A stretch of DNA of 64,000 bases from Candidatus Nitronauta litoralis (GCA_015698285.1 CP048685.1:2666001-2730000); one strand, 5' to 3'. Positions 16,501 to 25,181 are shown, numbered from the stretch's first letter. Translations and numbers: made by a program. Notes: a model not told the origin generated them from the sequence alone.

Positions 16501-18457
16501 CTGGCCGCACGGCGGTATCGGGTCCACGATCGTAGAGCCCTGGGGGTCTACGTATCACGATCCAGCCACAGGCGAAGAAATTCGCAGCGGCCCCGTAGCC
16601 GATATCCATGGTACGGAGCCAATCGCCTATGGGCGGAACGGCAGCTTCCGTGAACTGGTTGTCCAGCTTCACGATACAGTGCCTCACACCGCCCAGTTAG
16701 TGACTGAAGGGAACCCTCCTGGGATGTCGCGTGAGAACGCGATTGCGGCGGGACAATCAATTTCCTTTCAGATGCCAACTGATATGCTGGAAGTGGCGTT
16801 TCCATACCTTAATGGTGGGACGCATACTTCCGGTGGCGGTTTTAACTTCCGTGCGGCGTCTCTAACTTCGCGTTTGAAAGCGAATTCAGATCCGTCCATG
16901 ATTTTCAGCAGTAAGGCTCACCGCGATCCTGATACACCAATGCTTCGGGCGTACCTGGGTGACAACGTGGTGTTCCGCATTCTGCACGGCATGATGAACG
17001 AAACCCATACCTTCAATGTTTCCGGCCATGGGTTTCGTCCTGAGCGCTACGATCCTGATTCTCGTGTGGTCAACACCATTCACATCGGGATTGCAGAACG
17101 TTATGACCTGGCTACAACAGCGGGTGGTTATCAGCAGATGCCGGGCGACTACCTGATTTTTGATGGTCGCTCTTCCCATCTGTCGGAAGGTTCCTGGTCC
17201 ATCATGCGGGTTTTTGACAAGCCGCAGAAAGACCTGAAGCCTCTTGAAGGCACTCGCGGTATTCTCAAGGCAAAAACTTCGCCTTGTGAAAAGGGTGCTC
17301 CGGTCAAGAATTTCAGTGTGGTCGCTATCGACAAGGCGCTCAAGTTCAACCCGAACACGGAAGACGTGATCGAAGTTGACTTTGAGCGGAAGCTGATTCT
17401 GGCCAATCCGAACGGCAAAATCTTTGCTCTCGAAAGTGAAGTGAAGAAAGTTGCTTCCAGTGAGGTTCAGCCTCACCCACTGACCCTGCATGTCAATGTA
17501 GGCGATTGTGTGAAGGTGAAACTGACCAATCGGATGAAAGAGGGGAAATCTTCCCTGCACGTTCAGAACATGGCGTTCGATCCAAAGGACAGCCAGGGCA
17601 TTAACGTCGGGAACAACCCGGGCGACCAGACGGTAGCACCGGGCAAGTCCAAAACCTACACCTTCTATGCACATCCGGATTACTATCTGAATGGCGCATT
17701 GGTTTGGGACTTTGGCAACCTGATGAATGTCCGTCACGGTTTGTTCGGCGGTATCATCATCGGCCCACGGGGTTCTGTCTATCGTGATCCGGAAACGGGT
17801 AAAGACATCACGATGGGCAATTCCTGGAAAGCCGACGTCATTGTCGACAAGTCCTATCCTGAAAACAAGGATATCGAGAACTACCGTTCTTTCTCCCTGT
17901 ACTTCCAGGACGAGGACAACATCCTTGGAACGTCCTTCATGCCTTACCTGCAGAACGTTGCAGGTCTGACAGGTGTGAATTACCGGCTGGAGCCGTGGGT
18001 GTACCGCGAAGACGAAGGTTGTGAGCTGGGTAACATCTTCACACCTTGTGTCGCAGCGGACAGCATGCCGGCTACTCCGACCTTGAAAGCCCATGCGGGC
18101 GACAAGGTGATGATCAACGTCTTTGGTGCTCATAACGAGCAAAACCAGATGTTCAATCTGGACGGTCACCAATGGCGGCGCCACATTAAACAGAACGGTT
18201 CGGATATGATCGACGTCGAAGAATTTGGCGCCGGTGAATACATCCAGGCCTTCCTGTTGAACGGTGCCGGCGGTACGTATCATGTACCGGGGACCTACCT
18301 CTGGTTGAACGCCCGCACGCCTTACCAGCAGGCAGGGCAGTGGGGGTATTTCAAGGTTCTGCCGAAGGGCGACCGGTCAATTCTGCCTCTGGGTGGCGCG
18401 ACTCCTTCCGGGAAGTCCGCTCAGTTGCCGAGTGATGATCAGTTGTCTATGAAGTAG
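13565..18457 (+). CDS. Giant secreted multicopper oxidase, six-cupredoxin type
   Basis: A 1630-residue protein with a signal peptide (to about residue 26) and a strong AGGAGGGAG site. Three related units are visible, each with an N-type cupredoxin part ending in a shared pattern (IVEP-x-G-S-x-Y-x-DP-x-TGE at about 290, 990 and 1400) and a C-type part. Only one full copper set exists: H427-x-x-H430-x-H432 and H504-C505-H506-x3-H510-x4-M515 (type 1 plus half of the trinuclear site) in unit 1, then HPH 824-826 and HDH 971-973 in unit 2. Ordinary multicopper oxidases have the HxH pairs first. Unit 3 and the other halves are degenerate. Very large secreted oxidases include MofA/MnxG-type putative Mn(II) oxidases, so metal oxidation in the periplasm or outside is plausible. 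The substrate is unproven. A terminator follows. Confidence 0.88.
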   Translation: MRKVPSYLVVMLALALIFPVATVWGNPHQGHGKGQGSVDRPIWLEKLENQVQYEEMMEGRVGDQKRLDKTFMSLMDRLKGKLKEHASPASSGGGFHDSWAAHQLQNGYLLGPTAEAASEVRQGGHCPAGVPTREYDITAINVEITLNQWGDYFPGYMFALTKDIPKIRAEEEKNAAAREDELDPGAVSTGLQGDAISPMTIRGNQGECVRFKVTNQVEDESVGFQVNGSAMIISDSGQPNTAATPGAIIPAGETQNFEWYIPVDEQEGSHLIQSHGGRDPSSLGLIGAFIVEPRGSEYLDPWTGEPLENGWMAMISHKDTKDFREFALFYHEVGDESFRPLNRHGEMIPQRDPQTDAYRPSARAMNYRSEPFGINNLAVQEKMFHYEDESLAYSSYTFADVPTTVPRSYMGDPVKFRLIHGGGEVFHSHHPHGGTIRWTRSPKREPGIENLLTAAYDGPVKYPVVRTTTDRVDVEVIGPSEAIDLETECGSGLCQKLAGDFLFHCHVAHHYVAGMWGYWRVYNTLQYGNYPKGSTDVMRPLVELPDRKGYIPKGVHSDTLVGKTMNWYGKKFKLVGSGDSKWDQDVPVVNIHDWVKQMLPPQGKPGHTDDEKGQILAYDGTVWDYAWNGNKAMSEREATYAMAKYKSPMPGKRFPLQFHPTNGKLAWPHMTPHFGKRVPFARHHGGAPWLEPFHNLRDNKIISKTESGSGRSDASMESSAPAKPGEQGRWSLCPEGAGRKQYNLHFINTPIELSGAYGDTKPIIDKYGLIYVIDEDMAEVKADPKKAIPLVIRANVYDCVDVLLSSEWNDDDFTNFQMSKINIHPHFFQFDNQASDGVISGFSYDQSMRSYRQFEKKQKDGHHVGMPVPMNAKVLEDTKPGDKTVKVELAHHATMFHEGADIIVGIEVPNGKDARWIEKIEPKPNTAKDYKYTITFTEGMTHPHKKGQIVTAEYVRYRWWVDADLGLVFWHDHAFGATTWPHGGIGSTIVEPWGSTYHDPATGEEIRSGPVADIHGTEPIAYGRNGSFRELVVQLHDTVPHTAQLVTEGNPPGMSRENAIAAGQSISFQMPTDMLEVAFPYLNGGTHTSGGGFNFRAASLTSRLKANSDPSMIFSSKAHRDPDTPMLRAYLGDNVVFRILHGMMNETHTFNVSGHGFRPERYDPDSRVVNTIHIGIAERYDLATTAGGYQQMPGDYLIFDGRSSHLSEGSWSIMRVFDKPQKDLKPLEGTRGILKAKTSPCEKGAPVKNFSVVAIDKALKFNPNTEDVIEVDFERKLILANPNGKIFALESEVKKVASSEVQPHPLTLHVNVGDCVKVKLTNRMKEGKSSLHVQNMAFDPKDSQGINVGNNPGDQTVAPGKSKTYTFYAHPDYYLNGALVWDFGNLMNVRHGLFGGIIIGPRGSVYRDPETGKDITMGNSWKADVIVDKSYPENKDIENYRSFSLYFQDEDNILGTSFMPYLQNVAGLTGVNYRLEPWVYREDEGCELGNIFTPCVAADSMPATPTLKAHAGDKVMINVFGAHNEQNQMFNLDGHQWRRHIKQNGSDMIDVEEFGAGEYIQAFLLNGAGGTYHVPGTYLWLNARTPYQQAGQWGYFKVLPKGDRSILPLGGATPSGKSAQLPSDDQLSMK

Positions 18458-18487
18458 TCACCAGAGCGTTTGACGTAAGCACTACAG

Positions 18488-18518
18488 CGGGGAGGTCCAT
18501 CCGGGCCTCCCCGTTTTT
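18488..18518 (+). terminator. Rho-independent terminator of the multicopper oxidase
   Basis: An 8-bp stem CGGGGAGG (18488-18495) / CCTCCCCG (18506-18513) with a 10-base loop, followed directly by TTTTT (18514-18518). It lies 31 bases after the stop codon. Confidence 0.92.
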
Positions 18519-18701
18519 GTCTTCCACAGATGGAGAACAGTCGCCAGGTGGACTTTGCGGTCGGCTAACGGGTCCTTCGACAAACGGCTTATGAACTGTC
18601 ACTACAATGAATCTTTCATTTCGATTTCCCTCAAGACATGTTCCCGGCTCGGGATAAATCCAAGTTTCGGTTTTGGTTCTAATTTTACGTTTTCCCTTGC
18701 T

Positions 18702-18720
18702 CCCCCTTTGTAAAAGGGGG
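18702..18720. repeat. Palindromic intergenic element (C5T3 / A3G5)
   Basis: CCCCCTTT, a 3-base loop and AAAGGGGG form a perfect 8-bp hairpin, followed by a second G-run. This kind of element is a familiar dispersed intergenic repeat in many bacterial genomes. It lies in a gene-free stretch of about 530 bases (18519-19048) between the oxidase terminator and an orphan secreted gene. Confidence 0.6.
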
Positions 18721-18811
18721 CTGGGGGGATTCCTGAGTTTTCTTTGCTTTCCAGGTGATCCCTGTTCCGGGAAGTTTCAGGCAGGATAATGTTTCAAATC
18801 CCCTGCTTGGC

Positions 18812-18833
18812 TTCCCCCTTCCAGGAAGGGGAA
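18812..18833. repeat. Second palindromic intergenic element
   Basis: TTCCCCCTTCC and GGAAGGGGAA pair into a 10-bp stem with one bulged C and a one-base loop. It resembles the hairpin about 100 bases upstream and probably belongs to the same compound repeat. Confidence 0.5.
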
Positions 18834-18853
18834 TATTAGATAAAAGCAAAGGT

Positions 18854-19003
18854 GAGATTCTTCTTCGCCTGAAGGCTCATCAGAATGACTTGCTGTGGTT
18901 TGGCGGATTTAAAAACAATCAAGGTCTATCCACTTCCATCATTTAAAAACCAAACAATATCCTTTTCTCATTCTGAACGATGAGAAGCGTAGTGAAGAAT
19001 CTC
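18854..19003. repeat. Inverted pair of dispersed-repeat-like motifs
   Basis: At 18854-18889 a motif begins GAGATTCTTCTTCGCC and ends CATCAGAATGAC. At 18969-19003 the complementary type begins CATTCTGAACGATGAG and ends GAAGAATCTC. Read on opposite strands the two are clearly related (CATTCTGA...GAAGAATCTC), giving about 35-base imperfect inverted copies 80 bases apart. Similar motifs are common as short dispersed repeats in environmental bacterial genomes. No transposase gene is between them, so a MITE-like or degenerate element is possible. Confidence 0.6.
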
Positions 19004-19048
19004 GCATTGGAATTTTGAACCGGAATTTAGGGGGGGCTATTTCTTAGA

Positions 19049-19846
19049 CTAAAACTTGAAGCTGGGAGGAGGAAGAGGTTGGGAGTTGACCTTTTGTTTA
19101 ACAGCTTTCAGGTTTTTCTGATAATAAACAGAATAGGGACCGTGATCCACCAGCCCGAATAAAACGTTATTACCGTGGAAGAAGGCGCCGAGAACAGGCG
19201 AGCAGTCTGGCATGGTTTGATCATTCCAGAAACTGGCTATGATTTCAGGAATGGCTTTGGGTCGTTTCCGACGTTGGTCTCTTTCATTTTGATTGTTAAA
19301 ACCCTTTGGTGTTTCCACCAGTTTTATAGGGATAAACGTATTCGTGCCTCTGAAAGAGGGGGAGCCCTTGCAATGGGACTTCATGCCTTTTACTTTGCTC
19401 CAGACTGGTGCGTGGGGTTGCGCGAGCATGGGGTGGAGTGGGCCGTATTTCCCTTTTAGAGCGGTTATGATGCTTTCTTGTGTATCGTTTTTTCCCAGCG
19501 GAACAAATCGTGCTACCGCGACCAGTTTGTTCGTAGCGGGTGGAGCGCTGTAAAGGGAGATTCCCTCTTTCTGATCCTGGGAAACAAATGATTTTAAGGT
19601 GAGGTAGGGTTTTGCCAGCACCAGATCAGATTTCTTTTTTACCAGATCATTCAGATTTCTTTCAAAAACCCAGGTAACGTTTATATTTTTGCGGACGATA
19701 GCTTCCGCTTCTTCCATCGACATGCCCAGGCGGATCCCCAATATGTCCGGTCCATAGGGTTTATTTGGAGGGCCAGCTAAAGCCGTCGATATATGATGAA
19801 TAAAAATCAGGGTCAACAGAAATATAATTTGACTGAGATGCTTCAT
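19049..19846 (-). CDS. Secreted protein of unknown function
   Basis: A 265-residue protein with a clear signal peptide (MKHLSQIIFLLTLIFIHH... ending STALAG). The mature start contains GIRLGMSMEEAEAIVRKN, a motif type found near the start of several periplasmic proteins in which a short beta strand precedes a helix (SmpA/BLIP-like fold). The rest contains two Cys (SHCKGS and PDCSPV) that could form a disulfide, and a Pro-rich C-terminus. I recognise no catalytic site. It stands alone, between the repeat patch and the subtilisin gene on the same strand, with a 112-base gap from the subtilisin stop. Confidence 0.75.
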   Translation of the reverse strand: MKHLSQIIFLLTLIFIHHISTALAGPPNKPYGPDILGIRLGMSMEEAEAIVRKNINVTWVFERNLNDLVKKKSDLVLAKPYLTLKSFVSQDQKEGISLYSAPPATNKLVAVARFVPLGKNDTQESIITALKGKYGPLHPMLAQPHAPVWSKVKGMKSHCKGSPSFRGTNTFIPIKLVETPKGFNNQNERDQRRKRPKAIPEIIASFWNDQTMPDCSPVLGAFFHGNNVLFGLVDHGPYSVYYQKNLKAVKQKVNSQPLPPPSFKF

Positions 19847-19958
19847 TGATTGAGCGCTTCAAATATTAAACTTGCAGATAAATTTTTAAATTTTTATGAC
19901 CTAAGGCCAGAATTTGCCAGATTAACTTTTTACCAGAAAGCTTCCCCTGACTGACATT

Positions 19959-22900
19959 TTAAAGCGAACTGTCCGGGATGAAAGTCAGAGTTTGGACACT
20001 ATTGCCGGATCCATTTGTGGTGTTGGTTATGGTGAAGTTACGCACAACATTTCCACTGTTAATTCCAGCAGTTGCCAGATCCAGCTGTATCTCGATTTCT
20101 AAAGTAGACCTTGGCCCAAGGGTGCCCGTCACTGGGCCAAGCAGGGTGACACCGGCTTCGTTCGCGACCACTGAATAGTTAATCGGGGTATCCCCTGAAT
20201 TGGAAACGAATAGGCTGGCAGTGCTATTGGCTGCCAAGCTGGTAGCGGTTACGATCTCTTCCCAGTTATTGGGGTGATGTGCAACAATGGAACCCGGATG
20301 CACTCCATAGAAGGACAGGAAGCTGGGCTGGACCAGGTTGGCTGCAGTCGATCCAAAAGGGCCGAAGTCGGCCCCGGTTGCGCCATCAAACTCTCGAACA
20401 TCAGTAGCATCCACAACGAACAGGTTGCCTGTGGAGGGTTGGAATCCGATCCCGCCCTGTGGGTTTGTCAGGTTGCCCGTTTGACCAAATGGGCCAATAT
20501 GAGCGCCCGTAGGACCATCAAACTCTACAACGTTTCCAGAAGACTGGTCCACGACCAGGAGATTGCCTGTTACTGGATGAAACGCCATTCCCATGGGGTT
20601 GGTCAGGAAGAACGGGGTCTCTCCAAAAAAGCCGAGATAGGCTCCTGTCGTGCCATCAAACTCCAGAACCATTCCCTGTGAAAAATCAGAAACAAGCAGG
20701 TTGTTGGTGACCGGGTGGAAAACAATTCCGCCTTGCGGGTCGAACAGCCGGTCCAGGGTCTGCCCGAATACTCCCAGAGATACACCAGTGTGCTCATCAA
20801 ATACATGGACGTTTCCTAGGTTTCCTCTATCCAGGACAAACATGTCGTGTGTCGTTGGGTGATAGGCGATACCGACAGGATCAGCCAGATGGGCCGCCGT
20901 CTGATTGACAGATCCCTTTGGATCAGCATTGGCATCAATTTCCACAACATCGGCACTGCTGGCATCCGTTACCGTCAAGCTGTCTCGAACCGGATGAAAT
21001 GCCATGCCCAGTGGTGTGGTGACGGGGGAGGCGGCACCATAATTAAACTCCAGAGCACCGTTTGCCTCGAAGGCGAATAGATCGCTTTGCGAAACATCAC
21101 CCACAAACAGATTGGTCGGGGAAATAAAGCTCTCAGTGAGTGTGTAGGTGTGAGCTGCTATTGGGCCAACGGTGGCATTGGTTGGAGAAGAAAGGGTGAC
21201 CTCAATGGTTTCCCCGGCATCTCCAAGACCATCCAATATGGGGGAAAAAACGATGTCGCGATGCATGTCTCCCGGGTAGAACGTCAGGGTTCCGGATGGC
21301 AGGATGAAATCTGTACCTGCCGTTGCGGTACCACCGGTGACCGTGTAATCAACTGTAACAATTGAAGAGAAAGGATTTGAAAGGGTGACCGGAATCTGGC
21401 TGGGCTGCCGGAATTCCGGGCCGGAGGATACCACATTGGGAAAGCCTACAGTTGGGGGCAGATCATCATCGTGGATCAGAGTGAAGCTGTAGGGGATGGT
21501 TCCCTGTTGTGCTCCCGTAACGGAAAAGAAGACCGCAAACATATACTCCAGTCCTTCAGCAACGGTGTCGTCGATGAGGGTCAAGGGTATGGTCGCTGTG
21601 GTCTGGCCCGGTGCAAAATCGAGCGAACCCGGAGGAAGTGTATAGTCAGTGCCGTCAGTCGCGTTGCCTGGAATGGAGTAATAGATCACGTTGACCGGGT
21701 ATTCCGCCGGATTCGACATTTTGATCTTCAGGTTGACCGTTTCCTGTGATTCAGGTGCATCATTCTGAAAAGATAAAAACGTGACAAACGGCAGGTCGTC
21801 ATCACTGATGGTAGCCGTGTGCAGGGCTGGTGCCCCGATTGTTGCGTTACTCGGACCCGCCAGGGTGATCTCAACTGTTTCGTCAACGATTGCTTCGGCA
21901 ATGGCATCGTCTTGAATGTCAAGAATGATGCTTTGTTGTGTTTCACCTGGAATAAAATTCAGAATTCCCGCAGCCAGAGTGTAGTCGGTTCCGCCTCCTG
22001 TTGCGGTACCGCCAGTAACAGCGTAGTTGATCGAGACGGGCAGTACATAGGAATTGGACAGGACGACCGGGATATCACCGACAATCTGATTTTCAACAAA
22101 ACTGCTGGTCGGGTTGTCAAAGGCAACTGATGGCAGGGTGTCGTCATCGAGAATGGTCAGGGTGTGAACAGTTGTTCCACCGAGTCCTGCATTGACCGGA
22201 TTGAACAGGGTGATCTCAACAGTTTCCGGGCCTTCTGCCAATCCGTCATTATTTATGTTTATGGGAATAGGGCGCGTGGTCTGGCCCGGATTGAAAGTCA
22301 ACGTTCCGTTCGACAATGTATAATCAGTTCCTCCGCCCGTAGCGCTGCCGCCTGTGACTGTGTAATCAACCGTGGCCGTTGAGCCGAGTGACTGTGACAG
22401 GTTCACATTGACGTTTACTGTTCCGCTGGATTCAGGATGACTGGAAGAGGCACTGGCAAAATTCAAGGTCGCCGCCGACAGGATCTGGGTAACAGCAGCG
22501 TCCACCTGGATGCGAGGATGCGTCAAGCCGTTGCGGGTATCGAGAATCGGTTGGCCGGTGGTTTGCAGTGCTGTCAGAATTTCCGTGACCGTTGCCGTTG
22601 GATTGGCCTGGCGCATGATGGCCCAGGTTCCTGCTACATGTGGGGCCGCCATTGAGGTTCCGCTGAAAAAGGCAAATCCGTTACTGGGTGGAATGGAGGA
22701 ACGGATAGAAGAACCCGGTGCAAGCAGGCTCAGGAATGATGCGCTGTTGGAAAAACTGGAGACGTTATCGGATTTGGTTGTCGAGCCCACACTGACAGCA
22801 GTTGAAATACAGGCCGGTGCCCCCATGGCATTGGTAAATCCACTGTTGCCCGATGAGATGGCTGTTGCGATCCCGACAGCTCTTAAATTGTCGATGGCCG

Positions 22901-23927
22901 CTTTTCGGGCACTTTGAACCGCATCGCAGTTTGAAGAATAGCTTCCGCCCCCAAGGCTCATATTTGCAGATGCAATATTGAACGTACCGCTAAGGGCCAA
23001 AACACGTTCGAGGCCCATTATCTGATCGGATGAATAAGACAACACGCAAGGTGCCGGGCGCGGCGAACAGGTCGAAGCACTGTCAAATCGCGAGAATACC
23101 TGGATAGCGATGATATCAGCTTCCCTGGCAACCCCGCTGAATGAGGCTCCATCACCCGCCGCGATTCCTGCCACATGGGTCCCGTGGTCGCATGTTGCAA
23201 CGGACAGTGACGGATTGTTAGCGCTGCACTCGACTCCGGAACCGACGGCAGTGGATGCTTGCACCCCTCCGGGACAGACGGAATGAATGGTCGAGCCGGA
23301 AGTCGTGGAGTAGCAGGCTTCCGAGACGACTTTACCGGATAAAAAGTTGTGCGTTTTATCGACACCTGTATCGAGAATGGCGACGGCCCAGCCGTTACCG
23401 GTGTAACCCGGTCCCATGGTCCAGGCGGTATCCGCTCCAATAAGTGGAATGGATTGCGACAGGTTTGGCGGCTCCGGAACGTCTTCTATGATCTCAAGAA
23501 TTCTAGGGTCTGCAGATAACTGGAGTAAGGTTGCGGAGTCCGCTTCCAGTGCAAGCAAAGGATGATATCGGAATTTTTTTACACCCTTAACCGGGCGGAC
23601 AATACCGGGTAATGGTTGTTTGGAATTGGCGCCGGTCAAACCGCTAAGAGAATTGAGAACATCCTGCTGTGTATTTGAAATAGCGGACCGATAAGCACGT
23701 CCATCGGAACCGGGACTCATCGGGGAATTGGGCATGGAAGTGTTGAGCCTGGCAATGATGCGTACTGTTCCCTCAGTTTGAGCTTTGGACATCAGGTCAT
23801 TTTGGAGATTGGCCGCGAATAAAACTTGAGGTATGAGAAGGGAAATTGTCAGGAATAGCGTTAAGGTTCTGGCAATTAAATGAATAAAAGAAAAGTGTTC
23901 GCGTACCTTGGTTTTACAGCAAGTCAT
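19959..23927 (-). CDS. Secreted subtilisin-like (S8) protease with Calx-beta and propeller domains
   Basis: A protein of about 1322 residues. ATG 23927 is preferred to ATG 23933 because GGTGG then sits six bases upstream. A signal/anchor segment ends near residue 40, and an inhibitor-like prodomain spans about 45-155. The S8 domain has a full triad in 23933-start numbering: D188 (AILDTGVD), H250 (DHGTHVAG) and S427 (SGTSMAAPHVAG), with N363 as oxyanion residue. About four Calx-beta repeats follow (490-950, each with GTDYTL and an E-T-V-E-I-T-L strand). Next come NHL-like propeller repeats (955-1215: GMAFHPVTGNLLVVD and variants) and a C-terminal beta-sandwich. It is probably a surface or released adhesive protease; no sorting signal is visible at the C-terminus. 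Confidence 0.93.
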   Translation of the reverse strand: MTCCKTKVREHFSFIHLIARTLTLFLTISLLIPQVLFAANLQNDLMSKAQTEGTVRIIARLNTSMPNSPMSPGSDGRAYRSAISNTQQDVLNSLSGLTGANSKQPLPGIVRPVKGVKKFRYHPLLALEADSATLLQLSADPRILEIIEDVPEPPNLSQSIPLIGADTAWTMGPGYTGNGWAVAILDTGVDKTHNFLSGKVVSEACYSTTSGSTIHSVCPGGVQASTAVGSGVECSANNPSLSVATCDHGTHVAGIAAGDGASFSGVAREADIIAIQVFSRFDSASTCSPRPAPCVLSYSSDQIMGLERVLALSGTFNIASANMSLGGGSYSSNCDAVQSARKAAIDNLRAVGIATAISSGNSGFTNAMGAPACISTAVSVGSTTKSDNVSSFSNSASFLSLLAPGSSIRSSIPPSNGFAFFSGTSMAAPHVAGTWAIMRQANPTATVTEILTALQTTGQPILDTRNGLTHPRIQVDAAVTQILSAATLNFASASSSHPESSGTVNVNVNLSQSLGSTATVDYTVTGGSATGGGTDYTLSNGTLTFNPGQTTRPIPININNDGLAEGPETVEITLFNPVNAGLGGTTVHTLTILDDDTLPSVAFDNPTSSFVENQIVGDIPVVLSNSYVLPVSINYAVTGGTATGGGTDYTLAAGILNFIPGETQQSIILDIQDDAIAEAIVDETVEITLAGPSNATIGAPALHTATISDDDLPFVTFLSFQNDAPESQETVNLKIKMSNPAEYPVNVIYYSIPGNATDGTDYTLPPGSLDFAPGQTTATIPLTLIDDTVAEGLEYMFAVFFSVTGAQQGTIPYSFTLIHDDDLPPTVGFPNVVSSGPEFRQPSQIPVTLSNPFSSIVTVDYTVTGGTATAGTDFILPSGTLTFYPGDMHRDIVFSPILDGLGDAGETIEVTLSSPTNATVGPIAAHTYTLTESFISPTNLFVGDVSQSDLFAFEANGALEFNYGAASPVTTPLGMAFHPVRDSLTVTDASSADVVEIDANADPKGSVNQTAAHLADPVGIAYHPTTHDMFVLDRGNLGNVHVFDEHTGVSLGVFGQTLDRLFDPQGGIVFHPVTNNLLVSDFSQGMVLEFDGTTGAYLGFFGETPFFLTNPMGMAFHPVTGNLLVVDQSSGNVVEFDGPTGAHIGPFGQTGNLTNPQGGIGFQPSTGNLFVVDATDVREFDGATGADFGPFGSTAANLVQPSFLSFYGVHPGSIVAHHPNNWEEIVTATSLAANSTASLFVSNSGDTPINYSVVANEAGVTLLGPVTGTLGPRSTLEIEIQLDLATAGINSGNVVRNFTITNTTNGSGNSVQTLTFIPDSSL

Positions 23928-24185
23928 AGTCATCCACCGGGCAAAATTGATGTGATCCTTGATTTATCAAGATGAAATTGCGTTTCTTTTTCAGGCTCCA
24001 GATTCATCCAAATAAATACGGAAAAAGAGATAAGGAAGGATAATTCTTTTCTGTAAATCAAGTCAAACGCGATTTTAATACAATAGGCTAATCGGGCTAA
24101 ATTCAATCAATATTATGTATTGAGTATGGTTGATTCTAAAAATGTCTGCGACTGGTTGATGAGATTACTTTTCGGGCTCTAGAAA

Positions 24186-25169
24186 TTATTGGTTTTTGCT
24201 GTCTATTGGTTTCGGTGTGGCCACCACATGCAGCAGGTTTCCCATTCCAAAAAGTTTGAATGGGATAAAAAAAACAGCGGAGAACATCATTAAAAAATAA
24301 TGGGGGTTGGTTGGAAAGCTGGGTTTTTGGCGTTTGATGATTTGATACCAGGCGATTCTCATGGATTGGATAACAGCATCCATCCGAAAATCTGTTTTAC
24401 TTTTGGTAACAGTGAATCCTGTGTTGGTTAGTAATTGGCCTAAAGTATCTTGTGAAAAATAATATTTATGATAGGGGAGATGCCAGCAGAACCAGTTTTT
24501 CCCGAACAAAAATCGTTCAATAGAATTGAAATTTGGGCAGAGAATATGAAGTTTTCCGTCAGGTTTCAGTAAAGAGCGGGCTTTCTCCAGTGCCTCTTTT
24601 GGGTTCTCTATATGTTCGAGGGTAAAAGAAAACAGGACTTGGTCAAATTTTTCCCTTTCCCAGGAAAAGTCTTCAAAGAGGTTGCAATAAACCTCCAGAC
24701 CAGCCTTTTTGGCCTGTTCTGCAAGGCTTGGGCCGGGTTCGACCCCAACAACCTCTGCCCCCATTTCCTTTAGGGGGCGAATGATTTTTCCTATTCCGCA
24801 GCCCACTTCCAGAATTTTTCCTTTGGGGGTGACTGAGGAGATGGCGTACTTGTCGTACTGAACCCTGAGCTGTGACAACAGTGCCAGCACGCCCAGCTTT
24901 TTCAACAGTTCTTTTACAGGGTTTTTCTTTTCAGGGGAGGGTGTGTGGGTTTCTTCCTGGATTTCATGAAAAATTCCGTAATGATCCCGGTAAAACAAAT
25001 CCAGTTCGTCGGGCTGGGGCAGGTTACGTGTTCTGACCAGTCCACACCCTTTGCAGCGGATCACTTCAAACTCCCCTTGTCGATCCAGAAAGGGATCACT
25101 GGTGATGGTCAGGGATTTTCCATCAGATTCTTCGCATTGAACGCAAGTTGTGAAACGGTATTTGCTCAT
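24186..25169 (-). CDS. Class I SAM methyltransferase with N-terminal zinc-ribbon-like motif
   Basis: A 327-residue protein. Four Cys at 9, 12, 39 and 42 form a CxxC...CxxC knuckle, as in C-methyltransferase-like proteins of sugar pathways. The SAM-binding strand EVGCGIGK (121-128) is followed by VVGVEPG and by FTLEHIENP in the position typical of Methyltransf_23-type enzymes. The C-terminal part has two hydrophobic segments and could touch the membrane. It is the last gene of the minus-strand polysaccharide arm, 12 bases after the deacetylase. It likely methylates a glycan or lipid-linked sugar intermediate; the acceptor is unknown. Confidence 0.85.
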   Translation of the reverse strand: MSKYRFTTCVQCEESDGKSLTITSDPFLDRQGEFEVIRCKGCGLVRTRNLPQPDELDLFYRDHYGIFHEIQEETHTPSPEKKNPVKELLKKLGVLALLSQLRVQYDKYAISSVTPKGKILEVGCGIGKIIRPLKEMGAEVVGVEPGPSLAEQAKKAGLEVYCNLFEDFSWEREKFDQVLFSFTLEHIENPKEALEKARSLLKPDGKLHILCPNFNSIERFLFGKNWFCWHLPYHKYYFSQDTLGQLLTNTGFTVTKSKTDFRMDAVIQSMRIAWYQIIKRQKPSFPTNPHYFLMMFSAVFFIPFKLFGMGNLLHVVATPKPIDSKNQ

Positions 25170-25181
25170 ATTCAGGCCTCA

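Noticed and set aside
16886-18283. 465-codon minus-strand frame inside the multicopper oxidase
   Set aside because: The plus-strand frame carries clear cupredoxin motifs; the antisense product has no domain and is a codon-bias shadow.
20274-20681. Plus-strand frames across the subtilisin gene
   Set aside because: They lie opposite the Calx-beta and propeller repeats and have no protein features of their own.
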